Assembly (NCBI GenBank): GCA_038093975.1
Contig: JBBPTG010000029.1
Location: 62,001 to 126,000, forward strand
Source: Chalciporus piperatus
Taxonomy: Eukaryota > Basidiomycota > Agaricomycetes > Boletales > Boletaceae
Direction: 5' to 3'
Length of the DNA: 64,000 nucleotides
The notes beneath the pieces were generated by a model. It was not told the origin of the DNA. It saw only the letters and a program-made list of their open reading frames with translations, and made no database searches. The position numbers and the translations under genes were made by a program. This document shows, in pieces, positions 1 to 9,478 of this stretch (its first letter is position 1; each line of letters opens with the position of its first letter).

Positions 1-279
1 GGATAATGATAACGCAGAGTGTGGTCATCATCACCACGTTCTGATATATACAGTCAACTTTAGAAGGGCATGGCCTTGCAATGGAACCATCGGCGTTGAT
101 CCAACATTATGAGATAACTGTGATGCTGACGGCCTCACGCCCAAAAGTACCGTTCGCATGCGCAGAAGGGTAGTATGGCCGGACCTGGAAGGAGCTCGTT
201 GTTCAAGTTGATGTTCTTGCAAGGCATTTGCATTTCATCTCTACTTCCCCACGTAGGTGATACTACTGCCAGTGTCCTG
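1..279. other. intergenic, nothing recognised
   Basis: The short open frames here have no recognisable motif and no plausible splice structure. I see no RNA gene or repeat in this stretch. Confidence 0.4.
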
Positions 280-600
280 GGGGCAAGTTGATGCACCTCG
301 CATGGGCAGGGCGAGTACGAAGCAATTAGTATAAGTCGCGCAGGAGCAGAGCTGAGGTGACTGACAATCAATCTCCCCAAGTCCAACCGGAGCTGTGTTG
401 TCCGACGAGGCTGACTCGGTGCAACTATATGAGTGCACAGCCCTGAGAACGGGGCCCCTGTCGGGGTGTCGTTCGGTTTGTGCGGGTCTTCCAAACTCGG
501 AGTACCGTGACAGTGGGGATGCACTTGAACAACGCCAACGTGGTGGTGTATGTGGGTCCACCCATCCATAGATGTCTGTTCACACATGCACTGTCATGAA
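280..600 (-). pseudogene. decayed 3' end of a short-chain dehydrogenase gene
   Basis: Read on the minus strand, about 290-450 aligns with the last exon and 3' flank of the intact SDR at 6378-7466. Shared features are the segment ending GEIDCQSPQLCS (against WEIDRELPTLCS in the intact gene) and similar bases past the stop codon. Further 5' an IDGW string matches the IDG of the intact protein. Reading frames are broken and the NAD-binding half is missing. This is probably a duplicated SDR copy that has decayed. The alignment was made by eye, so the borders are approximate. Confidence 0.5.
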
Positions 601-779
601 TGGCTGATTAGCAGGCACTCTAGCCACATCGTCGTCATTTGACTCGCTCGGAGTACCTCCTGGACCAATTTGGAGGTTCTAGATTTCTACTGAATAGTAC
701 TTATCCAGACTTGGACTCACGCACTCACCGTCTTCCCACTGTCAGGCGCTTAACTACTACGATCGATTGATTGCAAGCA

Positions 780-2724
780 ATGACGAGCGTTGTTTGGAGA
801 CCCGACACGGATCAACCCAGGCCACCACTTCAGCCAGGCAATGTATACAGACCCGACATCCTCGCGGTGATCGAGAATACGATCGATCAGCTCAAGCCCC
901 AGCTGAGAGATCTGAGCGATAAAATCCACGGTAAGGGGGTGGATGTGTCGAGTTTGTATGGCCTCGCGACTGATCGTCTGCAGCTCGCCCCGAGTTGATG
1001 TTTGAAGAACGGTACGTACGCTGCTGGCTGACTTATAGTGCATTGTGCTAAATCCCTGCAATAGTTATGCTCATGACGTGTATTCGGAATTCATGGAGAA
1101 ACAAGGATTCGTGGTTCAGAAGCACTACCTGCTCGAGACCGCCTGGGTAGCCACTTACACCCATGGCCAGGGCGGTCGCGTCCTTGGTGTGAATTCTGAG
1201 ATGGATGCATTACCCGGAATTGGTCATGCATGCGGCCACAACTTGATCGGCATTGCAGGCGTGGCTATCGCCTGTGCAGCTAAAGTCGCAATGGAGCAAC
1301 TGAACATTGATGGGAAGGTCATCCTGCTTGGGACGCCTGGTGAGTTCTCCTTTGGCTTACGACCTGGTGCCGCTGCCATGTAAACGAAATCATGTAGCTG
1401 AAGAGGGAGGATTCGGCAAGGTTCAGTTGTGGGATAAGGGAGCCTACGAGGAAATGGACGTCTGTCTCATGTATGGCTTCTCGTGGACCAGACTGTGCCT
1501 TTTTCGCTGAGCTTCGTTGCCCAGGTGCCACCCAGCGCCAGGCCCACCTTACTCCGTCAGTCTCAGTAGCTCGTTGGCTATGATCCGTCGCCAAATTGAC
1601 TACTCAGGTCACACGTAAGTGGTGAATCAGACTCCAGTCAGTGTAATGATATATCTTCCTATGTAGCGCCCATGCAGGCTTGAGCCCCTGGGAAGGAACC
1701 AATGCTCTTGACGCTGCTGTTCTAGCGTACACCAATGTCGGACTCTTGCGGCAACAGATCAAACCGACACATCGTGTACATGGTGTCTTTGGAGGAAAAG
1801 ATTGGGCGCCCAACAGTTCGTACCTTTCTTGTCGATGATAACCTATTCTGAACGAGTCTCTCAGTCATACCTGATAATGCCACGATGCGGTAAGCCCCAG
1901 CTGTTATTCCGCAAGGACTTCTCGATGACGTCAATGACTCGGAAGATGGTTTGTTCGGGCGCCCACGACCAAGGAAGTTTATGGAACAGCAGATCGAGTC
2001 AAAGCATGCTTCGAGTGTGTGGCCCCATTCTCGTCCCTTTCCTGTACTGAATTTGTGTCAAAGGGCTGCCGCTACGGCCACTGGAACCACGATGACAATT
2101 AGCAATGAATCCCTCGGTAACGAGATTGTGCAGAACAAAGTACTCGGTACGCCAGTCAACTGCCTCACCGTCAGACATCTCACAACACAAATCCTCAACA
2201 GGCGAAGAAATCGCGGATGTCGTCAGGAAACGCTACGGCGAAATTGACTATGAGTGGGGTATTTCAAGTGCGTCGACGGACTTCGTGAGTATTCATCCTG
2301 TAGTAGAGACTGAACGGCTGAAGATCTTCCTTAGGGGAATATTTCCTATCGTAGGCGTGTCCCTTTCCTGCACTCTTCGCTCGCTAACATGTGCTAGTGA
2401 TGCCTGGCCTCCACCCTGGGTTCTGTACGTGTCGCCATTGCCTCATCAAGCCTATCTGATGAAGTTTTGATTAGCAATCCCCACTGTACATGGTGGAGGA
2501 AACCACACGAGAGAATTTACAGCAGCGGCTGCCACAGACCTCGCGCACGAGGCATGCTACAATGTATCAAAGGCACTCGCACACGTTGGGATGAGGGTGA
2601 TAACAGACGGGGAGTTCCTGAAGAGGGTAATCATTTTGCGCATTCACACGCCGCTCTATGCTAACATGGTCGGTCGTTGTAGGTGAAAGATGCGTTTGAA
2701 GAGGATAAGAGAGCGAGGCAATGA
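780..2724 (+). CDS. M20-family amidohydrolase (PM20D2-like)
   Basis: This is a zinc-dependent M20D peptidase/amidohydrolase. Members cleave amide bonds of small acyl-amino acids or dipeptides. At least a dozen short exons can be followed by GT-AG introns, for example 931-983, 1012-1064, 1340-1397 and 1471-1524, and the frame stays open to TGA at 2722-2724. Family motifs read ARPELMFEE, NSEMDALPG with HACGHN (metal binding), GTPAEEGG (catalytic glutamate pair), CHPAPG, YSGHTAHAG in the lid domain and GGNHT near the end. Length, about 430 residues, is normal. The start is the ATG at 780, since the in-frame codon before it is only TTG. Apparent frameshifts in the unspliced sequence all disappear on splicing, so I regard it as intact. 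The true substrate is unknown. Confidence 0.85.
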
Positions 2725-3912
2725 GACAAGGGTAAATGGCTGGAACGAAAGTGCACGATAAGGGGCGAACAATGTTGGTCCAAAAAGCTTGCAATCATAG
2801 GCAGCGCATGAGGATTTGTTCAATCGTGGGAAAGTAGACACAACCAATCGATATCGTTGCAGTTGCATTATACAACTCCAGAGTCCCTAGACAGACCGAA
2901 GATTGAAGGAAGACAGTCGTTAGCTCTGAACGTGCACAAGATTCATAGGAACCTTGTTCACGCTATAAACTAACAACATGTCTGTTGAAGAGCTACTTCG
3001 AACAGTGAGTATCCTCGTCGACCAACTGGGGAGATTTCACTTACACCTCCTACTTTAGCTTTCGGCCTTTGATCCTCAGGCGATTGTAGGATTCCACTAA
3101 CTCACGCTCTGACAATAAGGCTAATGGTGAAACACAGTGTCCATCCATCGACACCCCGTACGCCAAGTACTCTACCTCTAACTACGTCGCGTCGGGCTTG
3201 GATGTCCCTGCCATTCGCAACATTGTGTCATGGCAGCGGGAGCAACTCGATATCCTTGACACCATTCTAGAGCGAATGAACCCCCTCGTTCAACAACTGC
3301 GCGAGCAACGTGAGCGGATAGCGTGTTGCGTTAAGACTCACGAGGGTTTCGTGTCGTGCATCCGTCGCCTCCCTTCGGAAGTACTTGGCGAGATCTTCAT
3401 GCGGTGTTTGCCCAATACAAAGCACCTCACCCCAGATACACGAGCGGCACCATTGCTGCTAACACAGATATGCAGGGTTTGGCGAGGGATTGCTCTTGGT
3501 ACCCCAACCTTGTGGTGTTCATTGGCTATCAGAGACTCCACGAGGAAGCCGGATGAACACCTTAGCATTTATCAGCGTTGGCTCGAGAATTCAAGTGGCT
3601 GTCCGCTTTCACTCAATATCAACCTAGCCTACGTGTTTCACTGGCAAGATCGACAGTGGCAAGAGCAGGCCGTCATTTTCTCGGGCCGTTACACCAAGCG
3701 CTGCACGAATCTTGACATCACATTTGACTCGGCATATGATCTGGATCCAGTGTTGCTTGGGAATGTTCCTCATCTTGAAAGCCTCTACCTCGATGGACCT
3801 CTGGATCCCACATGGCTGCCAAATAGTATATCGATCGTCCAGCCACATCCTCGCCTTCACAAACTTATCATCCGCTCCCCTACTTTCAACAAAGATACTC
3901 TGTCCTTCCTTA

Positions 3913-3988
3913 CAGCGGTTTGCGAAACTAATGGCACTCGCGACTTTTTTCTCTTCGTCCACCGCGTGATCCAAAAAAGGAAATCCAG
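3913..3988 (+). repeat. left terminal inverted repeat
   Basis: It begins CAGCGGTTTGCGAAACTAAT and matches the reverse complement of 4951-5027 with a handful of mismatches and a one- or two-base length difference in a T run. Confidence 0.88.
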
Positions 3989-4379
3989 TACGCTACGCTA
4001 CGTTCGTGGCGACAAACCTGTCGTTTCACACTACGATGGGCGACAAGCGACTGTTAGGTGGGTGCTTACTTGTGTTTAAAGGCCATAACGATCCAGCGGG
4101 AGCCATCGCAGGCATCAGACACTACCAACAGACTCTCTAAAAAGGTATGTGGTGTACTCGCACTCGCATATACTCATCTTTTCGAATGCCCAGAAGCCTG
4201 AAGTCAGTCCGAACGACTCTGCAGACTCAGCGACAGGTTCCTCTGACCCCAAACCCATGCTGCTCAAGTTCGTCCGCTTCGAAGGCGACAAGCGGACCCG
4301 GAAGCAGTACTCTGACAATTCCGACGACCTGATCGGACACCGTCAAAGGATCAACGAAGGCCGACAACGCAGAAGGCAT

Positions 4380-4905
4380 TCAATGGTCAACCGAGACGAT
4401 AACGGAGCCCAAACGATCTGGAAAATATATGCGCGCATATGTGTGCTCGTTTTTGCTAGTTTCATCAATCACAGACCCATCGCCAATAAACCGAGTTTGA
4501 AGCATGGTTTCGATCTCCTTGCTTGTGATTTCGTTCCGCAGCTAACCCATGGGGTAAGTCCAGCCTCAAGCAGGTTGTGAGAAGCGTAGGTGGTGTGATC
4601 ATGATTCCGTGTTGATCTCTGAGCCACATACATGCTTCATCAAGGAAAAGCTGCGGAATTTTCAGCACAAAGGCCTTCGAGTATCATCAAAGTGGCTCTT
4701 GTGAGTAGCCAAGTGCGACTGCTAAGGGGTGAGAGTGGTCGACAATGCAATGCCTGAAGCTTGAATGGCTCTTCGAAGATCTGCTTCCACCAGTAGTAGC
4801 TACATTCCTCAGAGGACTTGGCGGATATCTTCAAGAGTCCAGCTATGGTCCCACAGATTCAGGACACACCTTTTGATGTCGTCGTCACTGATCCTCCGGT
4901 TCCCC
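4380..4905 (-). pseudogene. Tc1-like transposase remnant
   Basis: Minus-strand fragments in different frames match parts of fungal Tc1-type transposases in the right order. First comes ISDDDIKRCVLNLWD with WTLEDI, as in the N-terminal helix-turn-helix. Next is FLDEACMWLRDQHGIMI with AAERN, as in the second helix-turn-helix and linker. Last is IDETSKNEHTYAR, the region of the first catalytic aspartate. Frameshifts and a stop shortly after the last motif show it is dead. The second and third acidic catalytic residues were not found. Confidence 0.8.
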
Positions 4906-4950
4906 GTTGTCACCACGAGGCTGAATGTATGCGCACATCGAGAGATTTCG

Positions 4951-5027
4951 CTGAGTTTCCTTTTTTGGAACACGCGGTAGACGAAGAAAAAAACAGTCGC
5001 GAATGCCATTAGTTTTGCAAACCGCTG
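4951..5027 (-). repeat. right terminal inverted repeat
   Basis: Inverted copy of 3913-3988. It is followed by the TA duplication at 5028-5029. Confidence 0.88.
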
Positions 5028-5853
5028 TAATCCAGGATGGACCAATCTCACACATCTCGGAGTGTTATTCGATCAGGATGACGACGTCGACCGTCACATC
5101 TTCTTGACGCTCCTCCAGATGTGTCCCAACCTCGAACACCTCCTCTTCTCCGAAATTCTCGCTCGCGAAGTAGAGGGCCCTGTCTCGCTTACACACGCAA
5201 AACTGGGTACATTGGAGATCTCGGAAATGTGTGGGGAAGGCGCACTTTTCAACATGCTGACACTCCCCAGCTTACGTCACCTCCGCCTCTATGAGGATTC
5301 CAACGACTCAGATGACTTCTGTCAACCTTTGCTCAACGGATCAGGGGATCGCGCCTTCAGCATAACCTTCAAGGGCGTTGTGCAGGAACGTGACGTTGAT
5401 GCTCTCTTCAAGGTCTTCCACCCTGGTTGGATGGAGCTCACAAGCATCACTCTGGATATCCAGCACGGCGAAGACCTTGGATTTTTGCCCCTCCAGTTTT
5501 GCCCCAACCTCGACAATATGGTTGTCTCATTTATCCACGTCGACAAACTTCGCCATGCTCCTCTCACCCATCACAGACTTCGCGCGCTGACAATCGCTGT
5601 CGGAGGTTGCTACAGGGAGGATCTTCTGGACAAGTTAACCCTGCCCAACTTGCGCGAGCTTGACCTTGGGATGAAGTGGGCTTGGCCGCACGAGGAGTTC
5701 AAGGATTTAATATCTCGGTCGAATTGTCAACTCGAGACACTGAAGATCAAAGGAGTAGCGATGTCTGGGGAGGAAAGAGAAGAACTCGCCTCACTTATAT
5801 CTACCTTGAGACTGCTAGAGCTGCGCGATACGAGGGAGAAACTTGCAGCCTGA

Positions 5854-6377
5854 GATGAGCTGGTTGGTTTGCCGGACGTTTGGGGGATAGTGTGGTATAT
5901 CCAACAAGGAGAGAACTATTCCAGATCATGATGGCAGCGAGCGACTGAGGAAGCGCTCAATTACACTCAATGTCAATATGATGGTTTGAACAATAACTTT
6001 GTCCAGGAACCCCGGGCCCACGCTTTCGCTCTCGCGTCAAACTCCTTAGTCGAACTGGAACGTGGAACGAAATGACTTAAATCCTGTAAGTAGAAAAAGT
6101 CGCCGCTTAGTCGGTTGGTAGATATGATCGCCATATCCGAGTCGCCTTCAAGCTGCTGTAATACATGTTTGATGCGCATGCATAGAAGACCCACTTGCGA
6201 ATCAAATCAATAGCAATAAAGGTGAGGAGGAACAGATTCGGATCATTCGACTGGTCAATATTTCAAGACCAGTAATCATAATTTACACGCAATTTAGCAC
6301 GAATCACATCGGGAAGCAAGCTACTTGTTTACCACTTCTCATGAGCAGGGCGCACTAGACCAACATATCAGTATTAC
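5854..6377. other. intergenic, convergent 3' flanks
   Basis: This stretch lies between the stop codons of the F-box gene and the SDR gene. The bases just outside the SDR stop (about 6338-6377) resemble the flank of the SDR remnant near 290-340. Nothing else was recognised. Confidence 0.5.
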
Positions 6378-7466
6378 TCATGAGCACAAAGTCGGGAGCT
6401 CACGATCAATCTCCCAAGTAAAGGCGGAACTGTCTTGTTCCACGAGGCCAAGATATGACTGTATGTATGCACGTCAATGAGAAAGCACTTCCGGAAAAGA
6501 GATTGCGCTGCATATACTGACCCTTGCGATTGAACTGGGGTCAAGACGGACGTCAGCGTTGGTTTCCCAGGTGGGGTCATTGCGGCGTTCCTTCGAACGG
6601 TCAGTGACAATATTTCCATCGATGATGCTCTACATTTCAGAAGATCATTAGACCAATTCATAGTACCCTCGTCCTATATCTGATCACTCACATGAGCAAC
6701 CTATCCGCGAATAAACCATCTCATGTCAGCGAAAACAATATGAAAAGAACAATATGAAGAACTAACATGGATGTTCTGCGTGCCAAATTCCTTGGCCAAG
6801 CTTTGCGAGAGGGCCCGGAGACCGAATTTCCCAGCCGCGAACGCGCTCGTAGTCGTGTTTCCTCTGATCGAGGCAGTAGCACCGGTGAAGATCAACGTCC
6901 CCTTCTTCCTCAGACCACCCTTTCCACCTTCGCTCGCCGCTTCGAAGTCGTTCTTGGTGAATTCGAGAAGGACTTCCTTGGAGAAGGCAAAGGCAGCGAG
7001 TACGTTCACGTCCAACGACTCGCGCACATCCTCGTCAGAAATCTGGAAGAACGGCTTCCAAACGCCATACCCAGCGTTGAATACCGCAACGCGGAGAGGA
7101 GAGGTCTCCGCTGGGAAGCGAGCTCTGATGGCAGAGAACGCGGAGCGAATGGATGCCGGAGTGTAGTCCGAGACTGGGAAAGGGGCAGCCTCGCCGTTGT
7201 TCTGGTTAAGCTCGTTGGCGAACTTGGTGAGCTGTTCAGGGCCGCGCGAGATCAGCGCGACTCTGTATCCCAGCTTGCTGAAAAGACGGCTGGATGGGTT
7301 TGTTAGTTCGACGGGTGATGGACTGATCAAAGGGAGTCCTTACGCTGAGGAAGCCCCTGTCCCTGAATGGGAATGAGTACGGCGAACGACAAGGCAACAC
7401 GAACAGCGACGGACCTGTACCATTGCCAATACCGGCGACGACGAACAAAGGACGAACAGTAGACAT
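6378..7466 (-). CDS. short-chain dehydrogenase/reductase (SDR)
   Basis: NAD(P)-dependent oxidoreductase with a Rossmann fold. The first exons splice to give GIGNGTGASSARLFSKLGYR, the glycine-rich dinucleotide motif. Then follow NAGYG, TLIFTGATAS (strand with the active-site serine) and SAFAAGKFGLRALSQSLAKE. At the position of the usual catalytic tyrosine in YxxxK there is phenylalanine (FAAGK). From memory this is common in this fungal subgroup, so the enzyme may use another mechanism. Later exons give IHVAH and SIIDGNIVTD, and the last exon ends SSAFTWEIDRELPTLCS at TGA 6378-6380. Start is the ATG at 7464-7466. Six exons with GT-AG introns. The substrate cannot be told. Confidence 0.85.
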
Positions 7467-7750
7467 TGCTGTAAGTTGTATGTCAGAGGACTGGAGTGTG
7501 TATATGATCCATGAGAGGATCGGGACGTATTTATATCGGTCCACAAGCTTATGAGTAAGCTCGGGCATGCCCTAGCTAATCTTAGTCAGTGGGTTGTTAA
7601 GCTTGATCCCGATGGGATTAACTTTGTATTGCGCAACAAGTCGCAACTATCCCTTTGCGTTCGCTCGAGAACTCAATTAGCTTATTTTGGGTCGATTGAA
7701 CGTCTATGTTATAGGGCCAGAAGATGTAGCGTAACAAACTGACTACCGGA

Positions 7751-8334
7751 TCAGTGAGTGCCGTGCAAAGCAATGTGCCCTGCCTTGCTGTTTTGCCAGG
7801 CATCATAACGCTTTGCCCAAGAGTAAGTACCGTAGGCTAGAAAAAGGGTGAGAACCAAAATGACACGGAAAACAGAGTTAAACTGACCGATTCCGAATGG
7901 AACAATCCAATATGGCAGTTGGGAAGCAATGCGCTTGTAGCCGTTGAACATCCATCCCTGGAACATATCCTTTGTAGCGCGTTGACGGAATGGTGAGACA
8001 GCTGAATAATAGTCGCAGGAAGAATAGCCGGAGGAACGTGAAGCACGCGAGATAGAATCAGTATGGCAAGCAGAAACGAGGTCGAGCGAACCACGCACTG
8101 TATTGGGTGATGCCTCTTTGTTTCAAGATGCTGGTATCACCCCACCATGGGTTCTGATTGCGAACCGCAAATGTCATCTTGACCATCTCTCGATGCATAC
8201 GTTGCAAACACTCACGTAGGTTTTGGCTGTTGCATAACGAGACATGGTCAGCTTTTGTCGCACTTTCCGACGCGTAGCTGAGAAGAGTACTCACCTCCTG
8301 GCATCCCACTGGAGCGAATTGCAGTCGGCCTCAT
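7751..8334 (-). CDS. QCR8: cytochrome bc1 complex subunit 8
   Basis: A small membrane subunit of mitochondrial complex III that contacts cytochrome b near the quinone site. Five exons splice to MRPTAIRSSGMPGAKTY, then NPWWGDTSILKQRGITQY, then TVSPFRQRATKDMFQGWMFN and the helix region, ending YGTYSWAKRYD and NSKAGHIALHGTH. About 105 residues, as expected for the family. All introns are GT-AG. Stop TGA at 7751-7753, start ATG at 8332-8334. It is transcribed away from the OST4-like gene, from a shared intergenic region of 235 bp. Confidence 0.9.
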
Positions 8335-8569
8335 GATGGATAACGGAAGTGGTCAAACAAGTCTGTGAGTTTTCGGTTGCAAGTTGACGTCCGAGGTTTT
8401 CCGTCTAGACCAAACAAGACACAAATAAAGCACCACGTCAGACCTCGTCCATAATCACTGCATCCAGTCAACCACAACCAAAAGGTATGCATTCCTTGCC
8501 AAACCCTTAGCTACTCGCTGCTCATTGCGTGCTAGAAACCTGCTTTGACTACACTCGTTCACCTGAAAA
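8335..8569. promoter_or_regulatory. shared promoter region of QCR8 and OST4-like gene
   Basis: This short divergent gap must contain both promoters. A likely 5' UTR intron of the plus-strand gene lies at 8485-8535 (GTATGC to GTGCTAG). No clear TATA box was seen. Confidence 0.5.
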
Positions 8570-8698
8570 ATGATCGGCCACCAGACTCTGTACAACCTCG
8601 CCAACTACCTTGGGGCCCTCGCTATGATTACCGTGGTTGCATACCACTTTGTAGCAGTCAACGCTCGTCATATCACAGGGAAGCAGGAGAGTCAGTGA
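8570..8698 (+). CDS. OST4: oligosaccharyltransferase subunit OST4-like, 42 aa
   Basis: A 42-residue single-exon protein that starts MIGHQTLYNLANYLGALAMI and continues with TVVAYHFVAVNARHITG. It fits the Ost4 pattern: MI, then LxxLA, a glycine, one membrane helix and a YHxV motif. Ost4 is a tiny ER membrane subunit of the N-glycosylation complex that holds the Stt3 and Ost3/Ost6 subunits together. Yeast Ost4 has 36 residues. The assignment rests on this short pattern and on size, so another mini membrane protein is possible. Confidence 0.7.
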   Translation: MIGHQTLYNLANYLGALAMITVVAYHFVAVNARHITGKQESQ

Positions 8699-8857
8699 TG
8701 GCAATTGAGATATCCAGATGATTAGACGTTCACAACACGTGAGCCCTCAGCTTTGGATAAACTAAGACGCCAACTTATACAGAACATCCTAGAACCTCTT
8801 TGTGATCCTTCGCTCCAAATGATAGTCCTCTTGGCAAGACGCCCGCACCATAGCTGG

Positions 8858-9227
8858 CTAGTACGGTTTCGGTTTCGCACCTTGGTATTGCCTAATACCA
8901 CCTGTGTCTTGCCCATCATCCGCAAACCTGCCCCGAACGAGCATTTCATTGGTATGATGTGGTTGATCTGTTACCAATTGAGGCTCAGCTGGAGTACGCT
9001 CGTCGAGGTCATGTTCTTTCTTCCCACAGCAGTTGCAACATGGAAAGTCTGCCATGAAGAGTCTGTGTGTCAGTCTACGTATCGAAGAACGTAGGATGAG
9101 ACGCTAGCGCATACCACCACATATCGGACAGAGAGCTTGACGTGTGATAAGTATCATTCTTGAGCAAGGAGATGGTATGCTCACCACACACTGTGCACAT
9201 TCCGAAGAGAATGTCACAGCAGTCCAT
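8858..9227 (-). CDS. small cysteine-rich protein, 84 aa, unknown
   Basis: Three exons (9185-9227, 9115-9135, 8858-9048) join in frame to an 84-residue protein. The N-terminal third reads MDCCDILFGMCTVCALCPIC and continues GDFPCCNCCGKKEH. That is ten cysteines in about 30 residues, in CC, CxxC and CxxCC arrangements. The rest is hydrophilic and acidic, ending KPKPY. There is no clear signal peptide. The cysteines could be palmitoylation sites or bind metal. I do not recognise a named family. The gene diverges from the HCS1-type helicase gene with 251 bp between start codons. The splice model is my choice because it alone keeps the cysteine pattern and an open frame. Confidence 0.6.
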
Positions 9228-9478
9228 ACTTCGTAATGCTGGATGGTATAGTCTTTTTGGATATTGCTGACAGCTCGCAGGTTGGTTTGAGGGTGAGAAG
9301 ATACTGTCCTTTCTCACACTGAAAGTGACTGAAAGTTGAAACCAACGCGTTGCCAATACGCGAGTCTAAGATTATCGCATTGTCTGGAGGCCAAGGAGTT
9401 CAACCATCGGTCGCACTGCCACCTGCCTCGAGATCACTTACCTTTTACTGTATTGAGTCTGCTTAATCTTCGACAACC

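Larger units (their letters stand above)
3913..5027. mobile_element. degenerate Tc1/mariner-type DNA transposon
   Basis: A 1115 bp element is bounded by inverted repeats of about 76 bp starting CAGCGGTTTGC and is flanked by TA on each side (3911-3912, 5028-5029), the target-site duplication of this superfamily. Inside, on the minus strand, are broken pieces of a Tc1-like transposase with its helix-turn-helix parts and the start of the DDE domain. The later catalytic part was not found and stop codons occur, so the copy is non-autonomous. It sits in the coding exon of an F-box gene. Confidence 0.85.
2978..5853 (+). pseudogene. F-box protein gene split by a Tc1/mariner relic
   Basis: Two small exons (2978-3004 and 3059-3085) lead into a long exon from 3120. 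It carries a coiled N-terminal region and an F-box-like core, RLPSEVLGEIFMRCLP, of the type common in mushroom-forming fungi. F-box proteins recruit targets to SCF ubiquitin ligases. After SFL at 3911 the frame runs into inserted transposon sequence and stops at 4079. The C-terminal half resumes at 5030 (NPGWTNLTHLGVLF) and continues through leucine-rich segments to TGA at 5851-5853. Removing 3913-5029 (element plus one TA copy) joins the halves in frame and gives 556 codons, a usual length. The allele is therefore probably broken, unless the element is spliced out or truncated proteins function. Confidence 0.85.

Noticed and set aside
135..587. 150-codon minus-strand frame near the left edge
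   Set aside because: It is in a different frame from the SDR remnant that shares this DNA and has no motif.
1307..1510. Apparent frameshift or stop in the M20 gene after VCLMY
   Set aside because: A normal GT-AG intron (1471-1524) removes the stop and restores CHPAPG.
6767..7306. 179-codon plus-strand frame
   Set aside because: It is the antisense of the SDR main exon, which has clear family motifs.
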